Of a stretch of DNA of 64,000 nt, positions 10,742-19,299 are shown piece by piece (position 1 is the stretch's first letter; every line of letters starts with the position of its first letter). The DNA is taken from the NCBI GenBank assembly GCA_964424455.1, contig CAYRJA010000003.1, positions 7,122-71,121 on the forward strand, written 5' to 3'. The notes beneath the pieces are model-generated. The model was not told the DNA's origin, ran no database searches, and saw nothing but the letters and a program-made list of their open reading frames with translations. Origin of the DNA: CAYRJA01 sp964424455 (GTDB taxonomy: Bacteria; Bacteroidota; Bacteroidia; Chitinophagales; UBA10324). The position numbers and the translations under genes were made by a program.

Positions 10742-10868
10742 TAACAGCACCTTGCCAAAAGTGGCGGTTTCGTGCTTCGTAGGACATTTTTGTGGGTATA
10801 TAAACTTTAGTGCTTCGTAAGAAAGTGAGTGCTGAAAATCGCCACCTTCGGCAAGCTGCCAACCGTTA
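10742..10868. repeat. Long imperfect inverted repeat between AIPR gene and next gene
   Basis: The left arm 10742-10770 (TAACAG, CTTGCC, AGTGGCGGTTT) pairs with the right arm 10835-10868 (AAATCGCCACC, GGCAAG, CCGTTA), with a few mismatches and a bulge. Inside the loop the decamer GTGCTTCGTA occurs at 10772 and again at 10810. The right arm continues into GTTATGCC at 10865-10872. An extrahelical-base, long-loop palindrome after a gene resembles an integron attC site, but the core does not match GTTRRRY exactly and no integrase is in view. A transcription terminator is less likely because the loop is long and there is no T run. Confidence 0.5.
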
Positions 10869-10907
10869 TGCCTCATGCTAAAAAGACAGACAACCAATAA
10901 ATAAACT

Positions 10908-11705
10908 ATGGACAAACTGAAAATAAAAATAGTTTCTCTCGGACAACTTCCATTCAAGTTTGACAAGAAAAGAATTGAAAAATGGAAATCTAACGTTTTT
11001 GAAATTGTTGGTGAAATTGAGACTTTGAAATTACCGTCAAAGACGGGGACAGATTCTCATAATTACAGTGACAAAAATCTTGCTGAAAGTTTACCTGAAA
11101 AATTTAACGCAGACATTTTAATTTCAATGACAAATGTGCCACTTGAATATAATTGGTATTTGAGACGACTTTCAAATAACAGAGTTTGTTTCACCATTTT
11201 TTCAAATGGCGGATATTCTAAGACCAAATAACATTCCACTCGAAAATTTTGCTCTTAGACTTATTTATTCGATGACTTTAATTTACAGAAGACACGGTGA
11301 CACTTTGCCGGACTCTGCTACTTCAACAAACTTTACACAAACACAGAAGGTTGTTTATTTGACTTTAATGGTATAAAAAGTGACGTAATATATTCGACTA
11401 TAGGTTACCGGTTCGCCGTACGGATCTTTAATGGTATAAAAAGTGACGTAATATATTCGACAGTAAAGCCGACCTTATGTGACGATTGCGTTTCACGTCT
11501 TCAAAAAGAAAAAGTAACGAAAGAGACTGTTGACAAAGTAAAGAAAGAGCTTAAAACCATTGATAAGGATTTATATTTCAGGGTGACAGACTTTATGAAA
11601 GAGAAACCATTTTTATCATTGACCATTTCTGCTTTGACTGCAATTTTGTTGGGTATTTTAGGCTCAATAATTTACGACAAATGGATAAAATTATTGCTCG
11701 AATGA
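10908..11705 (+). pseudogene. Decayed gene for membrane-anchored protein with CxxC
   Basis: The reading frame starts at ATG 10908 (MDKLKIKIVSLGQLPF) and stops early at 11231. Past a run of six T at about 11196-11201 the coding sense moves to another frame (ADILRPNNIPLENFALRL). It returns to the first frame between about 11311 and 11350 (EGCLFDFNGIKSDVIYS). It then runs through LCDDC and a C-terminal membrane helix (LTISALTAILLGILGSII) to TGA at 11705. Two compensating single-base indels, plus a 63-bp in-frame duplication, break an otherwise coherent protein of about 265 residues. I do not recognise the family. Sequencing error in the T run is an alternative for the first shift. Confidence 0.6.
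11363..11461 (+). repeat. 36-bp exact direct repeat with 27-bp spacer inside decayed gene
   Basis: Copies at 11363-11398 and 11426-11461 are identical (36 bp, beginning CTTTAATGGTATAAAAAG) and are separated by 27 bp. The 63-bp period equals 21 codons, so both copies encode FNGIKSDVIYS in frame. The spacer is more GC-rich than its surroundings and holds the palindromes ACCGGT and CCGTACGG. It looks like a duplication or insertion event within a coding sequence. Confidence 0.85.
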
Positions 11706-12060
11706 AAGAAGCACGAAGGCATAACATCGTATTGGCAATCTTATCAGCTCCGAACAACCGTCTGTGCTTAACCGAAAGTTATCGCTCCGAACTTTTCGGC
11801 AAAGCCGTTTGGCTATCGCTTCGCAAAATATAAAGAGAAGCAACACATGCACACAAGCCAACGCTTCAGTTGCTTCACAGTGCAAGCCACCGCACAGCGA
11901 CAGTGCAAGGGTTCGTGCAACCTCTGACCGACAGAGCATTGAATGTAAATCGCCTTGAACAAGGTTTCTGCAAACTTGAAACTGTATCGCTTCGGACGAA
12001 AAGCAAGGTAGTTGATAACATAAAGACTTACTTATATTTCAGTAACAAAATTTAATAACT
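11706..12060. other. 355-bp non-coding stretch in accessory block
   Basis: No convincing gene. GGCATAAC at 11718-11725 is the exact inverse of GTTATGCC at 10865-10872, so the decayed gene is bracketed by an inverted 8-mer. The region is rich in TTCGG/CCGAA words and has a local hairpin AGCC-GTTT-GGCT near 11802. Short ORFs on both strands have no recognisable product. The last 40 bases are AT-rich and lead into the EamA gene. Confidence 0.45.
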
Positions 12061-12477
12061 ATGTGGTGGGTTTATGCAATTCTATCAGCTTTTTTTGCTT
12101 CACTAACTGCCCTTTTTGCAAAGATTGGCGTAGCAAACATCAATTCTAATTTGGCAACAGGCATACGCACTGTTGTTGTTTTAATAATGCTTTGGTGCAT
12201 TATACTTGCAAGAGGAGAAGCAAAAGGAATTAACTCTTTATCAAAACTGAATGTGGCTTTTCTCGTTATGTCAGGTATTGCAACAGGTTTGTCGTGGTTG
12301 TTTTATTTTAAGGCGTTACAATCAGGAAATGTATCACAAGTGGCGGCTATTGACAAACTAAGCGTGGCTTTGACAATCATTTTAGCTATTACTTTTTTAG
12401 GCGAAACATTGACGCTGAAAGCCGCTATTGGTGCGTGTTTAATTATTGCAGGGACTCTGGTAATGATTATAAAGTAA
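12061..12477 (+). CDS. Half-size EamA-family transporter
   Basis: 138 residues with about five hydrophobic segments (YAILSAFFASLTALFA at the N-terminus, IGACLIIAGTLVMII at the end). It holds a single EamA/DMT domain with the typical LSVALTIILAITFLGE stretch. Full-size DMT exporters have two such domains in about 300 residues; single-domain members of 130-145 residues are known and probably dimerise. Substrate unknown. It lies alone on the plus strand of the accessory block, about 310 bp before the chromate transporter gene. The frame is intact. Confidence 0.85.
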   Translation: MWWVYAILSAFFASLTALFAKIGVANINSNLATGIRTVVVLIMLWCIILARGEAKGINSLSKLNVAFLVMSGIATGLSWLFYFKALQSGNVSQVAAIDKLSVALTIILAITFLGETLTLKAAIGACLIIAGTLVMIIK

Positions 12478-12785
12478 CCGACAAATGATAGTCCCAACAA
12501 TTCACGACAGACAGTTTACGGTCTCAAAAGAATATCAACGCAAAACCCGAAAGTCAGTTCCGATATGGAGTTCGCTGAATGTACCACAGCCCGGATAAAA
12601 TACAGAAATTATAATTATTAATAACCACAACATTATAGCTGCTGAAATATTCTTTATGAATTTCTGTGGCTTTGGGGTATTTGTGGGTTAGCGGCAAACG
12701 TATTGCAACCGGTTGAATTTTAACCGGCTGAACTTTTTCCCGACTTTTTAGAATCTTTGACAGAACTAAAAGTAGAAAAGACTGA
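12478..12785. other. 308-bp intergenic region before chrA
   Basis: No gene seen. A near-exact direct repeat of about 14 bp (AACCGGTTGAA at 12707, AACCGGCTGAA at 12723) lies just upstream of the chrA gene. Around 12760 there is TTGACAG, which might be part of a promoter, but no TAnnTTTG box is close to the start. No TGTWACA word occurs here. Confidence 0.4.
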
Positions 12786-13964
12786 ATGAGTGGTGACAAA
12801 ACAATATCAAACCCGAAATATACTTTACGTCAACTTGTGTTGTATTTTCTCAAGCTCGGTTATTCAGGTTTTGGCGGACCCGTTGCGTTGGTAGGTTATA
12901 TGCACAGGGACTTAGTTGAGAAACGGAACTGGATTTCGGAGGAAGAATACAAGGAAGGATTGGCACTTGCTCAACTTGCACCTGGACCACTTGCAGCACA
13001 ACTTGGAATGTATATCGGCTTCGTTCATTACGGAGTTCTTGGTGCTACGCTTTGCGGACTTGCATTCGTCATTCCATCTTTCATTATGGTAGTGCTGATT
13101 GGCATTGCCTACAAAGTTTATGGAGGACTACCATGGATGCAAGCAGTTTTTTATGGAGTAGGCGCAGCAGTAATCGGCATTATTGCCATGAGCAGTTACA
13201 AACTCACAATAAAATCAGTAAGTAAATTAAACTTTGCTGACATCAAAACGAAATGGATTCTCTGGCTTTTCTATTTAGTAGCAGCAATAATTACAGTCAT
13301 CACTCAATCGGAGGAAGTTTTACTTTTTGTCGCAGCAGGGTTACTTTACATGCTTATTAAAGCTCCACCAATGCTTCTGCAACGAAACACAAATTCAATC
13401 TTACTGACAGGATTAGGATTCTGGCAATTTGAATGGAACACTCTTGGACAAATTACTTGGTTCTTTACTAAAGCTGGTGCTTTCGTTTTTGGTAGCGGAC
13501 TTGCCATAGTTCCATTTCTTCACGGAGGTGTTGTAACAGAATATCATTGGCTTGATGAAAAACAATTTGTTGATGCAGTTGCAGTCGCAATGATAACCCC
13601 GGGTCCCGTTGTGATTACAGTTGGTTTCATCGGTTATTTAGTTGCAGGTTTCCCAGGTGCTTGCATGGCAGCATTGGCAACTTTTCTTCCGTGTTATTTG
13701 CTGACAGTGATTCCGGCGCCTTACTTCAAAAAGATTGCTAAGAACGCAAGTATTAAAGCTTTTGTTGACGGAATAACGGCAGCAGTTTTCGGTGCATTAG
13801 TTGGAGCAGTAATTATTATAGGCATTCGTAGTATCACCGACATTCCGACAGCATTAATTGCTATAGCAAGTGTTCTTGCAATCATCTACATCAAAAAAGC
13901 CCAAGAACCTTTTATCATTCTTGTTGCAGCAGTCATTGGACTAATACTTAAATCGCTTCTATGA
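12786..13964 (+). CDS. chrA: Chromate transporter ChrA, two-domain
   Basis: 392 residues in two homologous halves, as in long-chain CHR proteins. The first half has GYSGFGGPVALVGYM and LAQLAPGPLAAQLGMYIG. The second has KAGAFVFGSGLAIVP and MITPGPVVITVGFIGYL. About 10-12 membrane spans are visible. ChrA proteins export chromate, using the proton gradient. The start ATG 12786 leads directly into the conserved region. It holds the first TGTWACA word (13532) after the 5-kb gap in that signal. A second ChrA-like gene lies at 17046-18242 with clearly different sequence, so this is not a recent duplicate. Confidence 0.9.
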   Translation: MSGDKTISNPKYTLRQLVLYFLKLGYSGFGGPVALVGYMHRDLVEKRNWISEEEYKEGLALAQLAPGPLAAQLGMYIGFVHYGVLGATLCGLAFVIPSFIMVVLIGIAYKVYGGLPWMQAVFYGVGAAVIGIIAMSSYKLTIKSVSKLNFADIKTKWILWLFYLVAAIITVITQSEEVLLFVAAGLLYMLIKAPPMLLQRNTNSILLTGLGFWQFEWNTLGQITWFFTKAGAFVFGSGLAIVPFLHGGVVTEYHWLDEKQFVDAVAVAMITPGPVVITVGFIGYLVAGFPGACMAALATFLPCYLLTVIPAPYFKKIAKNASIKAFVDGITAAVFGALVGAVIIIGIRSITDIPTALIAIASVLAIIYIKKAQEPFIILVAAVIGLILKSLL

Positions 13965-14093
13965 AAGAATCTACTAAACATTTGACGGCAGAAATGAATG
14001 TGAGGACAACGACAGCCCCTAACATGGAAACTTTATCAAAATAACCTGATGCCGCTTCTAAAAACCAACACGAGAAAAAACCTCACATGAAAA

Positions 14094-14144
14094 ATTCTAT
14101 CCCTGGAGGATTTCTTTTTCGGAATCCTCCGTCAATCATAGAAT
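14094..14144. other. Two-tier hairpin downstream of chrA
   Basis: GGAGGATT at 14105-14112 pairs with AATCCTCC at 14123-14130 across a 10-base loop. Outside it ATTCTAT (14094-14100) pairs with ATAGAAT (14138-14144). It lies 130 bp after the chrA stop and has no T run after the stem, so it could be a mobile-repeat remnant or a structured RNA end rather than a classical terminator. Confidence 0.6.
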
Positions 14145-14289
14145 TAATATGTGTTCATAAGAAACATAGTGTAGAAAATGTTACAGCAAGACGAATATGA
14201 ATAAATGAACTATCACTGAGATATTACGCTCCTATACGGAGTCCCCTGAGTGTGACATGGCTTAGACAAACATCCATCGTTGATTGCTA

Positions 14290-14465
14290 AGATGCTTCTT
14301 TCATTAGTGTGACAGTAAGCACTGTCATCCCGAGTGCAGCGAGGGATCTCATCGTTAAACAATGAGATGCTTCCTTCGTCAGCATGACAGGATAAATGAG
14401 TGGGTTCCTCCTTCGTCGGAATGACAGCGAAAACATATAGAGATTCCTTCTCAGTCAGTGTGACA
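14290..14465. repeat. REP-like cluster of ~26-bp repeats
   Basis: Four direct copies of a unit like GAGATTCCTTC-GTCAG-ATGACAG lie at 14290-14315, 14365-14390, 14402-14426 and 14439-14465. An inverted, diverged copy at 14322-14350 (CTGTCATCCCGAG) pairs with the second one and makes a palindrome over 14322-14390. Repeats of this type are common between genes in Bacteroidota. No transposase accompanies them here. Confidence 0.75.
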
Positions 14466-14479
14466 AAAAATTATTCCGG

Positions 14480-15256
14480 CTATAGCGGAGAATCTTTCGC
14501 TGACGATAAAGGTGTTACAGTTGGCAGTCCCGGTACTCCAAAAATTTCCATGTGTAATGAGTCTTTATCGTAGCCGAGTGTGGCAATTCTCTTCCGTGCT
14601 TCATCGGTCATGTTTCTCCATCCGCATAAATAAAAATCAGCCGGACGCTTATCTGCAAAGATTTCTTCATACACTTCGTGAACATATCCTTTTCTGCCAT
14701 TGTATTCAGGAGAGTTTTCTCTCGATAAAGTGAAAATAAATTTGAAGTTCGGTATATTCCTTTCCATCTCTTCCATTTCTTTTCTGTACAATAAGTCTTT
14801 CAGATATCGTGTTCCGAAAATCAGATAGATATTTTTTGTAAGTCGCGGACGCTTATATAAATCCTGAAGCATGGAATGAAACGGAGCAATGCCCGTACCG
14901 GTTGCTACGAAACAAATATCCGTTTCAATTTTTTCCGGTAAAGTAAACCGTCCCTGCGGACCTTTGAATGAAAGTACTGAACCAATACTGACTTCCTTCC
15001 ATAGATACTGAGAAGCTGCGCCGTGTTCTGCATAAACGATAACCAACTCAAACTCATTTCCGTTAGGAGCAGAAGCAATGGAATAACTACGCTGCCTCTG
15101 ATTTTTCCTTTCACCAAAAGGGAAATCAAATGTGATGAACTGTCCGGGTTTAAATTGAAATTCTTCTACCTCAGGAACACGGAAGAAAAACCGTTTGGTG
15201 TTTCCGGTTTCATCCAGAATATTCAGTACTTCGGCATTCAGCCACTTTTCTTTCAT
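14480..15256 (-). CDS. FAD/NAD(P)-binding ferredoxin reductase-like protein
   Basis: 258 residues. The FAD-binding beta-barrel carries RSYSIAS at 56-62, the usual RxYS flavin motif. The nucleotide-binding half has ATGTGIAPF at 118-126, and YLCGWRNM near 216 is the C-terminal CG motif of the ferredoxin-NADP+ reductase superfamily. No iron-sulfur domain is attached, so it would act with a separate electron carrier. The physiological partner is not shown by the neighbours. It is transcribed leftward, alone, between the repeat cluster and yifB. Confidence 0.85.
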   Translation of the reverse strand: MKEKWLNAEVLNILDETGNTKRFFFRVPEVEEFQFKPGQFITFDFPFGERKNQRQRSYSIASAPNGNEFELVIVYAEHGAASQYLWKEVSIGSVLSFKGPQGRFTLPEKIETDICFVATGTGIAPFHSMLQDLYKRPRLTKNIYLIFGTRYLKDLLYRKEMEEMERNIPNFKFIFTLSRENSPEYNGRKGYVHEVYEEIFADKRPADFYLCGWRNMTDEARKRIATLGYDKDSLHMEIFGVPGLPTVTPLSSAKDSPL

Positions 15257-15498
15257 TCAGGTAAATTAAATTTTGCTTTCAGAATTTCTTAGTAACACAA
15301 AGAAAGGAACTAAAATTCCTTTTTAAGATAAACTGATTTAATAATTCTGTAACTCATTTATCATTTACCCTGATAGGTCGCTATTGTAATTTCAGAAAAC
15401 ACAACCGATAACGGATTCATTTTTACATATCCTGATTTTCAGAGTAGCTTCACTTTTTCTGTAAAGTTTCATTTACATTTATAGAAAATATTCATTGT

Positions 15499-17040
15499 AT
15501 GTTAGTCAAAACCTATGGCAGTGCGGTTTACGGTATTGATGCACAAACCATCACAGTGGAAATTTACTATGGCAGCGGCGACCTGAAATATTTAATGGTG
15601 GGAATGGCAGAACAAGCAGTGAAAGAAAGTCTGTACCGTATTGAAGCTGCCTTTAAGTATCATGACAAAAAAATGCCAAGGCAAAAATTATTAGTCAATC
15701 TTGCGCCGGCAGATATTCGAAAAGAAGGTTCGGCGTATGATTTAACTATTGCCGTTGGTATTCTTGCTGTAACAGAGCAGATGAATAATGAGCGGTTGAA
15801 GGATTATATAATCATGGGTGAGCTTTCACTCGACGGGAAAGTGCAACCGATTAAAGGCGCTCTGCCGATTGCCATTCAGGCGCGCAAAGAAGGATTCAAA
15901 GGATTTATTCTTCCCAAACAAAATGCACGCGAAGCAGCCATCGTAAACAACCTTGAAGTATATGGTGTTGATGACATAATGGAGGTGGTGGATTTTCTGA
16001 ACGGAGATAAAGACTTGGAACGTGTGGTGATTGACACACGAAAAGAGTTTGCAGAATCGCAGATGAATATTGATCTGGATTTTGCAGAGGTAAAAGGTCA
16101 GGAAAACATTAAGCGGGCGCTGGAGATTGCAGCAGCAGGCGGACATAATGCCATTCTGATAGGACCGCCGGGAGCCGGCAAAACAATGCTGGCAAAACGA
16201 TTGCCTACTATTCTTCCTCCGCTTACTTTGAATGAAGCATTGGAAACAACAAAGATTCATTCAGTTGCCGGAAAGTTAGCCGCCGAAACTTCTTTGATAT
16301 CTGTTCGTCCGTTTCGTTCGCCTCACCATACAGTAAGTGATGTGGCGCTGGTGGGCGGCGGCAATTATCCGCAGCCCGGAGAAATTTCTTTAGCTCATAA
16401 CGGTGTTTTGTTTTTAGATGAACTTCCTGAATTTAAAAGAACTGTTCTTGAAGTATTACGGCAGCCGATGGAAGAAAGGCGGGTTACCATTTCACGCGCG
16501 AAATTTTCAGTGGACTATCCTGCAAGTTTTATGTTGGTGGCTTCCATGAATCCGTGTCCCTGCGGCTACTACAATCATCCGGAGAAGGAATGTGTTTGTG
16601 CTCCGGGAGTAGTTCAAAAATATCTGAACAGAATTTCGGGTCCACTATTAGACAGAATTGATTTGCATGTGGAAGTAACACCGGTTGCATTTAATGAACT
16701 TTCTTCTAAAAGAACGTATGAGAAAAGTGAATCCGTCCGCACACGGGTGGTGAAAGCAAGAGATATTCAAACCGAAAGATTTAAAAACAATAAAGGAGTT
16801 TTTGCAAATGCTCAAATGGGAACAAAGCAGGTTCGTGAGATTTGTAAAATAAATACCGCAGGAGAAACTTTACTAAAAACGGCTATGGAAAAATTAGGAT
16901 TATCTGCCCGAGCTTATGACAGAATCTTAAAAGTATCGCGTACGATTGCAGATCTGTCGGCGAGCGATGAAATTAAAATTGAACACCTTGCCGAAGCAAT
17001 TCAATACAGAAGTTTAGACAAGGAAAACTGGGCAGGGTAA
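15499..17040 (+). CDS. YifB/ComM-family Mg-chelatase-like AAA ATPase
   Basis: 513 residues, the usual length for YifB/ComM. The N-terminal ~180 residues are the ChlI-like domain ([25 protein letters not shown]). Walker A GPPGAGKT lies at 222-229, Walker [10 protein letters not shown] near 307, and a C-rich insert MNPCPCGYY follows. The C-terminal Mg-chelatase domain ends near LDKENW. ComM helps branch migration of incoming DNA during natural transformation in Haemophilus and Vibrio. The same role here is inference. The stop is 5 bp from the stop of the converging chrA-like gene. Confidence 0.92.
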   Translation: MLVKTYGSAVYGIDAQTITVEIYYGSGDLKYLMVGMAEQAVKESLYRIEAAFKYHDKKMPRQKLLVNLAPADIRKEGSAYDLTIAVGILAVTEQMNNERLKDYIIMGELSLDGKVQPIKGALPIAIQARKEGFKGFILPKQNAREAAIVNNLEVYGVDDIMEVVDFLNGDKDLERVVIDTRKEFAESQMNIDLDFAEVKGQENIKRALEIAAAGGHNAILIGPPGAGKTMLAKRLPTILPPLTLNEALETTKIHSVAGKLAAETSLISVRPFRSPHHTVSDVALVGGGNYPQPGEISLAHNGVLFLDELPEFKRTVLEVLRQPMEERRVTISRAKFSVDYPASFMLVASMNPCPCGYYNHPEKECVCAPGVVQKYLNRISGPLLDRIDLHVEVTPVAFNELSSKRTYEKSESVRTRVVKARDIQTERFKNNKGVFANAQMGTKQVREICKINTAGETLLKTAMEKLGLSARAYDRILKVSRTIADLSASDEIKIEHLAEAIQYRSLDKENWAG

Positions 17041-17045
17041 TTCCT

Positions 17046-18242
17046 CTATAAGAAACGGGAATATAGAAATCCCACCACTAATGCCAGCACTACCAAAACA
17101 GGCGGTTGTATTTTGGTCAGTGACAGTAACAGAAAAACTGTTACAACCACCACAATATTTATCCAGAAAAACTCAAGGCTGCTCCACAACACTACTGCTG
17201 CTCCTAATACTAATCCTGTTGCCGCCGCATTTACACCTTCCAATGAACGCTTAATGAAACGATAGCTTTTCAGATAATGCCAAAAGGGATAAATGAAAAA
17301 CATCAGCAGAATGCTTGGCAGAAAAATTCCAACCGTTCCTATGAAGCAACCCAGCAACTGATAATGCACTCCGAAATTTTTCAGCGCCATTCCTCCTGCA
17401 TAAGTGGCAAATGCAAACGATGGACCCGGTACTGCCTGATTAAGTGCATAGCCGGAAATAAATTCGTTCGCAGTAAGATAGTTTCTGTGTTTGACATACT
17501 GCTCAAACAACATAGGAACTAAAACCTGTCCGCCTCCATAGGTGATAGTTCCGAAACGGATAAAGTTTTCAAATAAAACTACCGGACGGAATTTTGTAAT
17601 GGCTCCGAGTACAGCAGCCAACAAAAAAATCCCGAGTAACAGAGCTAAACTCAGCGATGAACTTCGCCAGTTAATTTTCGGACGGTCTTTTAAAGGAGGG
17701 AATTTTGCATGGTTAGTAATATTGGTAATTACTCCACTAAGAATCAGCACTACCGGAAATATCCATGGCGAAGTGAGAACAACAGAAGTAAGCAACGCCA
17801 GTACCATAATAACAATACCGGTATAATTTTTTATTACAGCAGAGCCGATGTTGAATCCTGCATAAGCAATGATGCCGATAGCAAGTGGCTGAACAAATTG
17901 TAAAAAGTCAAGAGAGAAACCCTGCTGCTCAACCATAGTAAAGCCCAGCGTAAGCGCCGTCATGATTATAGTAGCCGGTAAAATCCAAATTAGTAAAGCA
18001 AGAATTGCAAGTACTGTTCCTCCACGCTTTAAAGAAATGGCTGTAATAATTTGTGTGGAGGAAGGACCGGGGAGCATCGAACAGAATGCCACCATTTCCA
18101 TTAACTCTTCTTCGGTAAGGAAATTTCTTTTCTTAACAAACAATTTCAACATCATAGATAGGTGAACCTGCGGTCCACCGAAAGCTGTTACACTGATAAT
18201 CAGAACATCTTTCAGATACAGGATGTTTCTGCCGCGAAGCAT
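17046..18242 (-). CDS. chrA: Second chromate transporter (ChrA family)
   Basis: 398 residues with two CHR halves. The first has TAFGGPQVHLSMML and CSMLPGPSSTQI; the second has YGGGQVLVPMLFEQYV and NQAVPGPSFAFATYAGG. About ten membrane helices. It starts 1 bp after the stop of the upstream 2-oxoglutarate oxygenase gene, so the two are cotranscribed. The Q in GGPQVHLSMM and the loop sequences differ from the copy at 12786, so substrate specificity may differ. Chromate or sulfate efflux is inferred from the family only. Confidence 0.87.
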   Translation of the reverse strand: MLRGRNILYLKDVLIISVTAFGGPQVHLSMMLKLFVKKRNFLTEEELMEMVAFCSMLPGPSSTQIITAISLKRGGTVLAILALLIWILPATIIMTALTLGFTMVEQQGFSLDFLQFVQPLAIGIIAYAGFNIGSAVIKNYTGIVIMVLALLTSVVLTSPWIFPVVLILSGVITNITNHAKFPPLKDRPKINWRSSSLSLALLLGIFLLAAVLGAITKFRPVVLFENFIRFGTITYGGGQVLVPMLFEQYVKHRNYLTANEFISGYALNQAVPGPSFAFATYAGGMALKNFGVHYQLLGCFIGTVGIFLPSILLMFFIYPFWHYLKSYRFIKRSLEGVNAAATGLVLGAAVVLWSSLEFFWINIVVVVTVFLLLSLTKIQPPVLVVLALVVGFLYSRFL

Positions 18243-18243
18243 C

Positions 18244-19200
18244 TTACACCTTTTCCTTTTTTAAACCGATTTCCACTAATCGTTCATTGAGATACTCTCC
18301 GGCAGTGATATCGTCATATTTTTTAGGGTTGTCAAAATTCACACAGGATGGCAGGCAATTCAGTTTCATTTCTGAACGCGGATGTAAAAAGAATGGAATG
18401 GAATAACGGGAAGTTCCCCATTTTTCCTGTGGCGGGTTTACAACGCGGTGAGTGGTTGATTTCAGGTAATTGTTGGTTAATCGCTGTAACATATCTCCTA
18501 CATTTACTACAATCTGTCCGGGTAATGCTGTAACAGGTGTCCACTCATTTTGATTATTTAGAATTTCCAATCCTTCCGCCGAAGCCCCAACTAAAAGAGT
18601 AATAAGGTTAATATCTTCATGCTGCTCTGCGCGAAGAGCGGATGCAGGATCTTCAAAAATTGGCGGATAGTGAATGGCGCGGAGAATACTGTTGCCATTA
18701 CGGATCTTATCATCAAAATAATCTTCCTGCAGTTTCAGGTAATCTGCTATTGCACGCAGCAGGTGCCGTCCACAATTCTCAAAACTATGATAGGCATGAA
18801 TACCTGCTTCGTTGAAGCCGGGCAATTCATCCACCCAAACGTTATCAGGGTATTCTGATTTAATCGGATCATTGTCTATTACAATTTGTCCAAACTGCCA
18901 GAACTCTTTCATGTCCGCTACACTACTTCCTTTGGCATGCTCTCTGCCAAATGGCGTATAGCCGCGTTGTCCTGCTAAATCTTTTTTTTCATACTTCAGC
19001 TTTAATTCTTCCGACAAAGAGAAAAATGCTTTTATCTCTCTATATAAATCCTCAATAAGCATTTCGCTTATACCATGATTTTTTACTGCTACAAAACCCA
19101 CTTCACGATAGGCATCGCCTAATTCTTTTACAAAAGCAGTCTTCTTTACAGGATTCTCTGAAAGAAAATCAGCAAGGTCAACAACAGGAATATTTGCCAT
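18244..19200 (-). CDS. Isopenicillin N synthase-like 2-oxoglutarate/Fe(II) oxygenase
   Basis: 318 residues. The N-terminal DIOX_N part is IPVVDLADFL. The iron-binding facial triad is H194 and D196 (QHEDINLITLL) plus H251 (STTHRVVNP). R265 and S267 (SRYSIPFF) fit the RxS motif for 2-oxoglutarate. The length is normal for this superfamily. The substrate is unknown; bacterial members act on small metabolites or amino-acid derivatives. It is the first gene of a two-gene leftward unit with the chromate transporter, which is a curious pairing. Confidence 0.88.
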   Translation of the reverse strand: MANIPVVDLADFLSENPVKKTAFVKELGDAYREVGFVAVKNHGISEMLIEDLYREIKAFFSLSEELKLKYEKKDLAGQRGYTPFGREHAKGSSVADMKEFWQFGQIVIDNDPIKSEYPDNVWVDELPGFNEAGIHAYHSFENCGRHLLRAIADYLKLQEDYFDDKIRNGNSILRAIHYPPIFEDPASALRAEQHEDINLITLLVGASAEGLEILNNQNEWTPVTALPGQIVVNVGDMLQRLTNNYLKSTTHRVVNPPQEKWGTSRYSIPFFLHPRSEMKLNCLPSCVNFDNPKKYDDITAGEYLNERLVEIGLKKEKV

Positions 19201-19299
19201 AGAATTGAAATTATTTAGAGTTACTTTTTTAAACAGTTACGAAAGATAACATAATCTTCAGGACAAAAATAAAATTGTGTTTCTGAAAACAGAGACTTT

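Larger units (their letters stand above)
13965..14479. other. 515-bp intergenic region with hairpin and short repeats
   Basis: No gene. It holds the 14094-14144 hairpin and the 14290-14465 repeat cluster, listed separately, and one TGTTACA word at 14179. It forms the right border of the accessory block and separates chrA from the leftward reductase gene. No coding ORF of note on either strand. Confidence 0.6.

Noticed and set aside
11363..11461. Two 36-bp repeats with a 27-bp spacer, like a minimal CRISPR array
   Set aside because: Both copies are coding and in frame within the same decayed gene, there are only two, and no cas gene is in view.
11691..11958. Opposite short ORFs in the 355-bp non-coding stretch
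   Set aside because: Cys/Arg-rich translations on both strands with no family match; more likely folded non-coding DNA.
14094..14144. Rho-independent terminator for chrA
   Set aside because: The stem is strong but no T run follows it on either strand, and it lies 130 bp after the stop.
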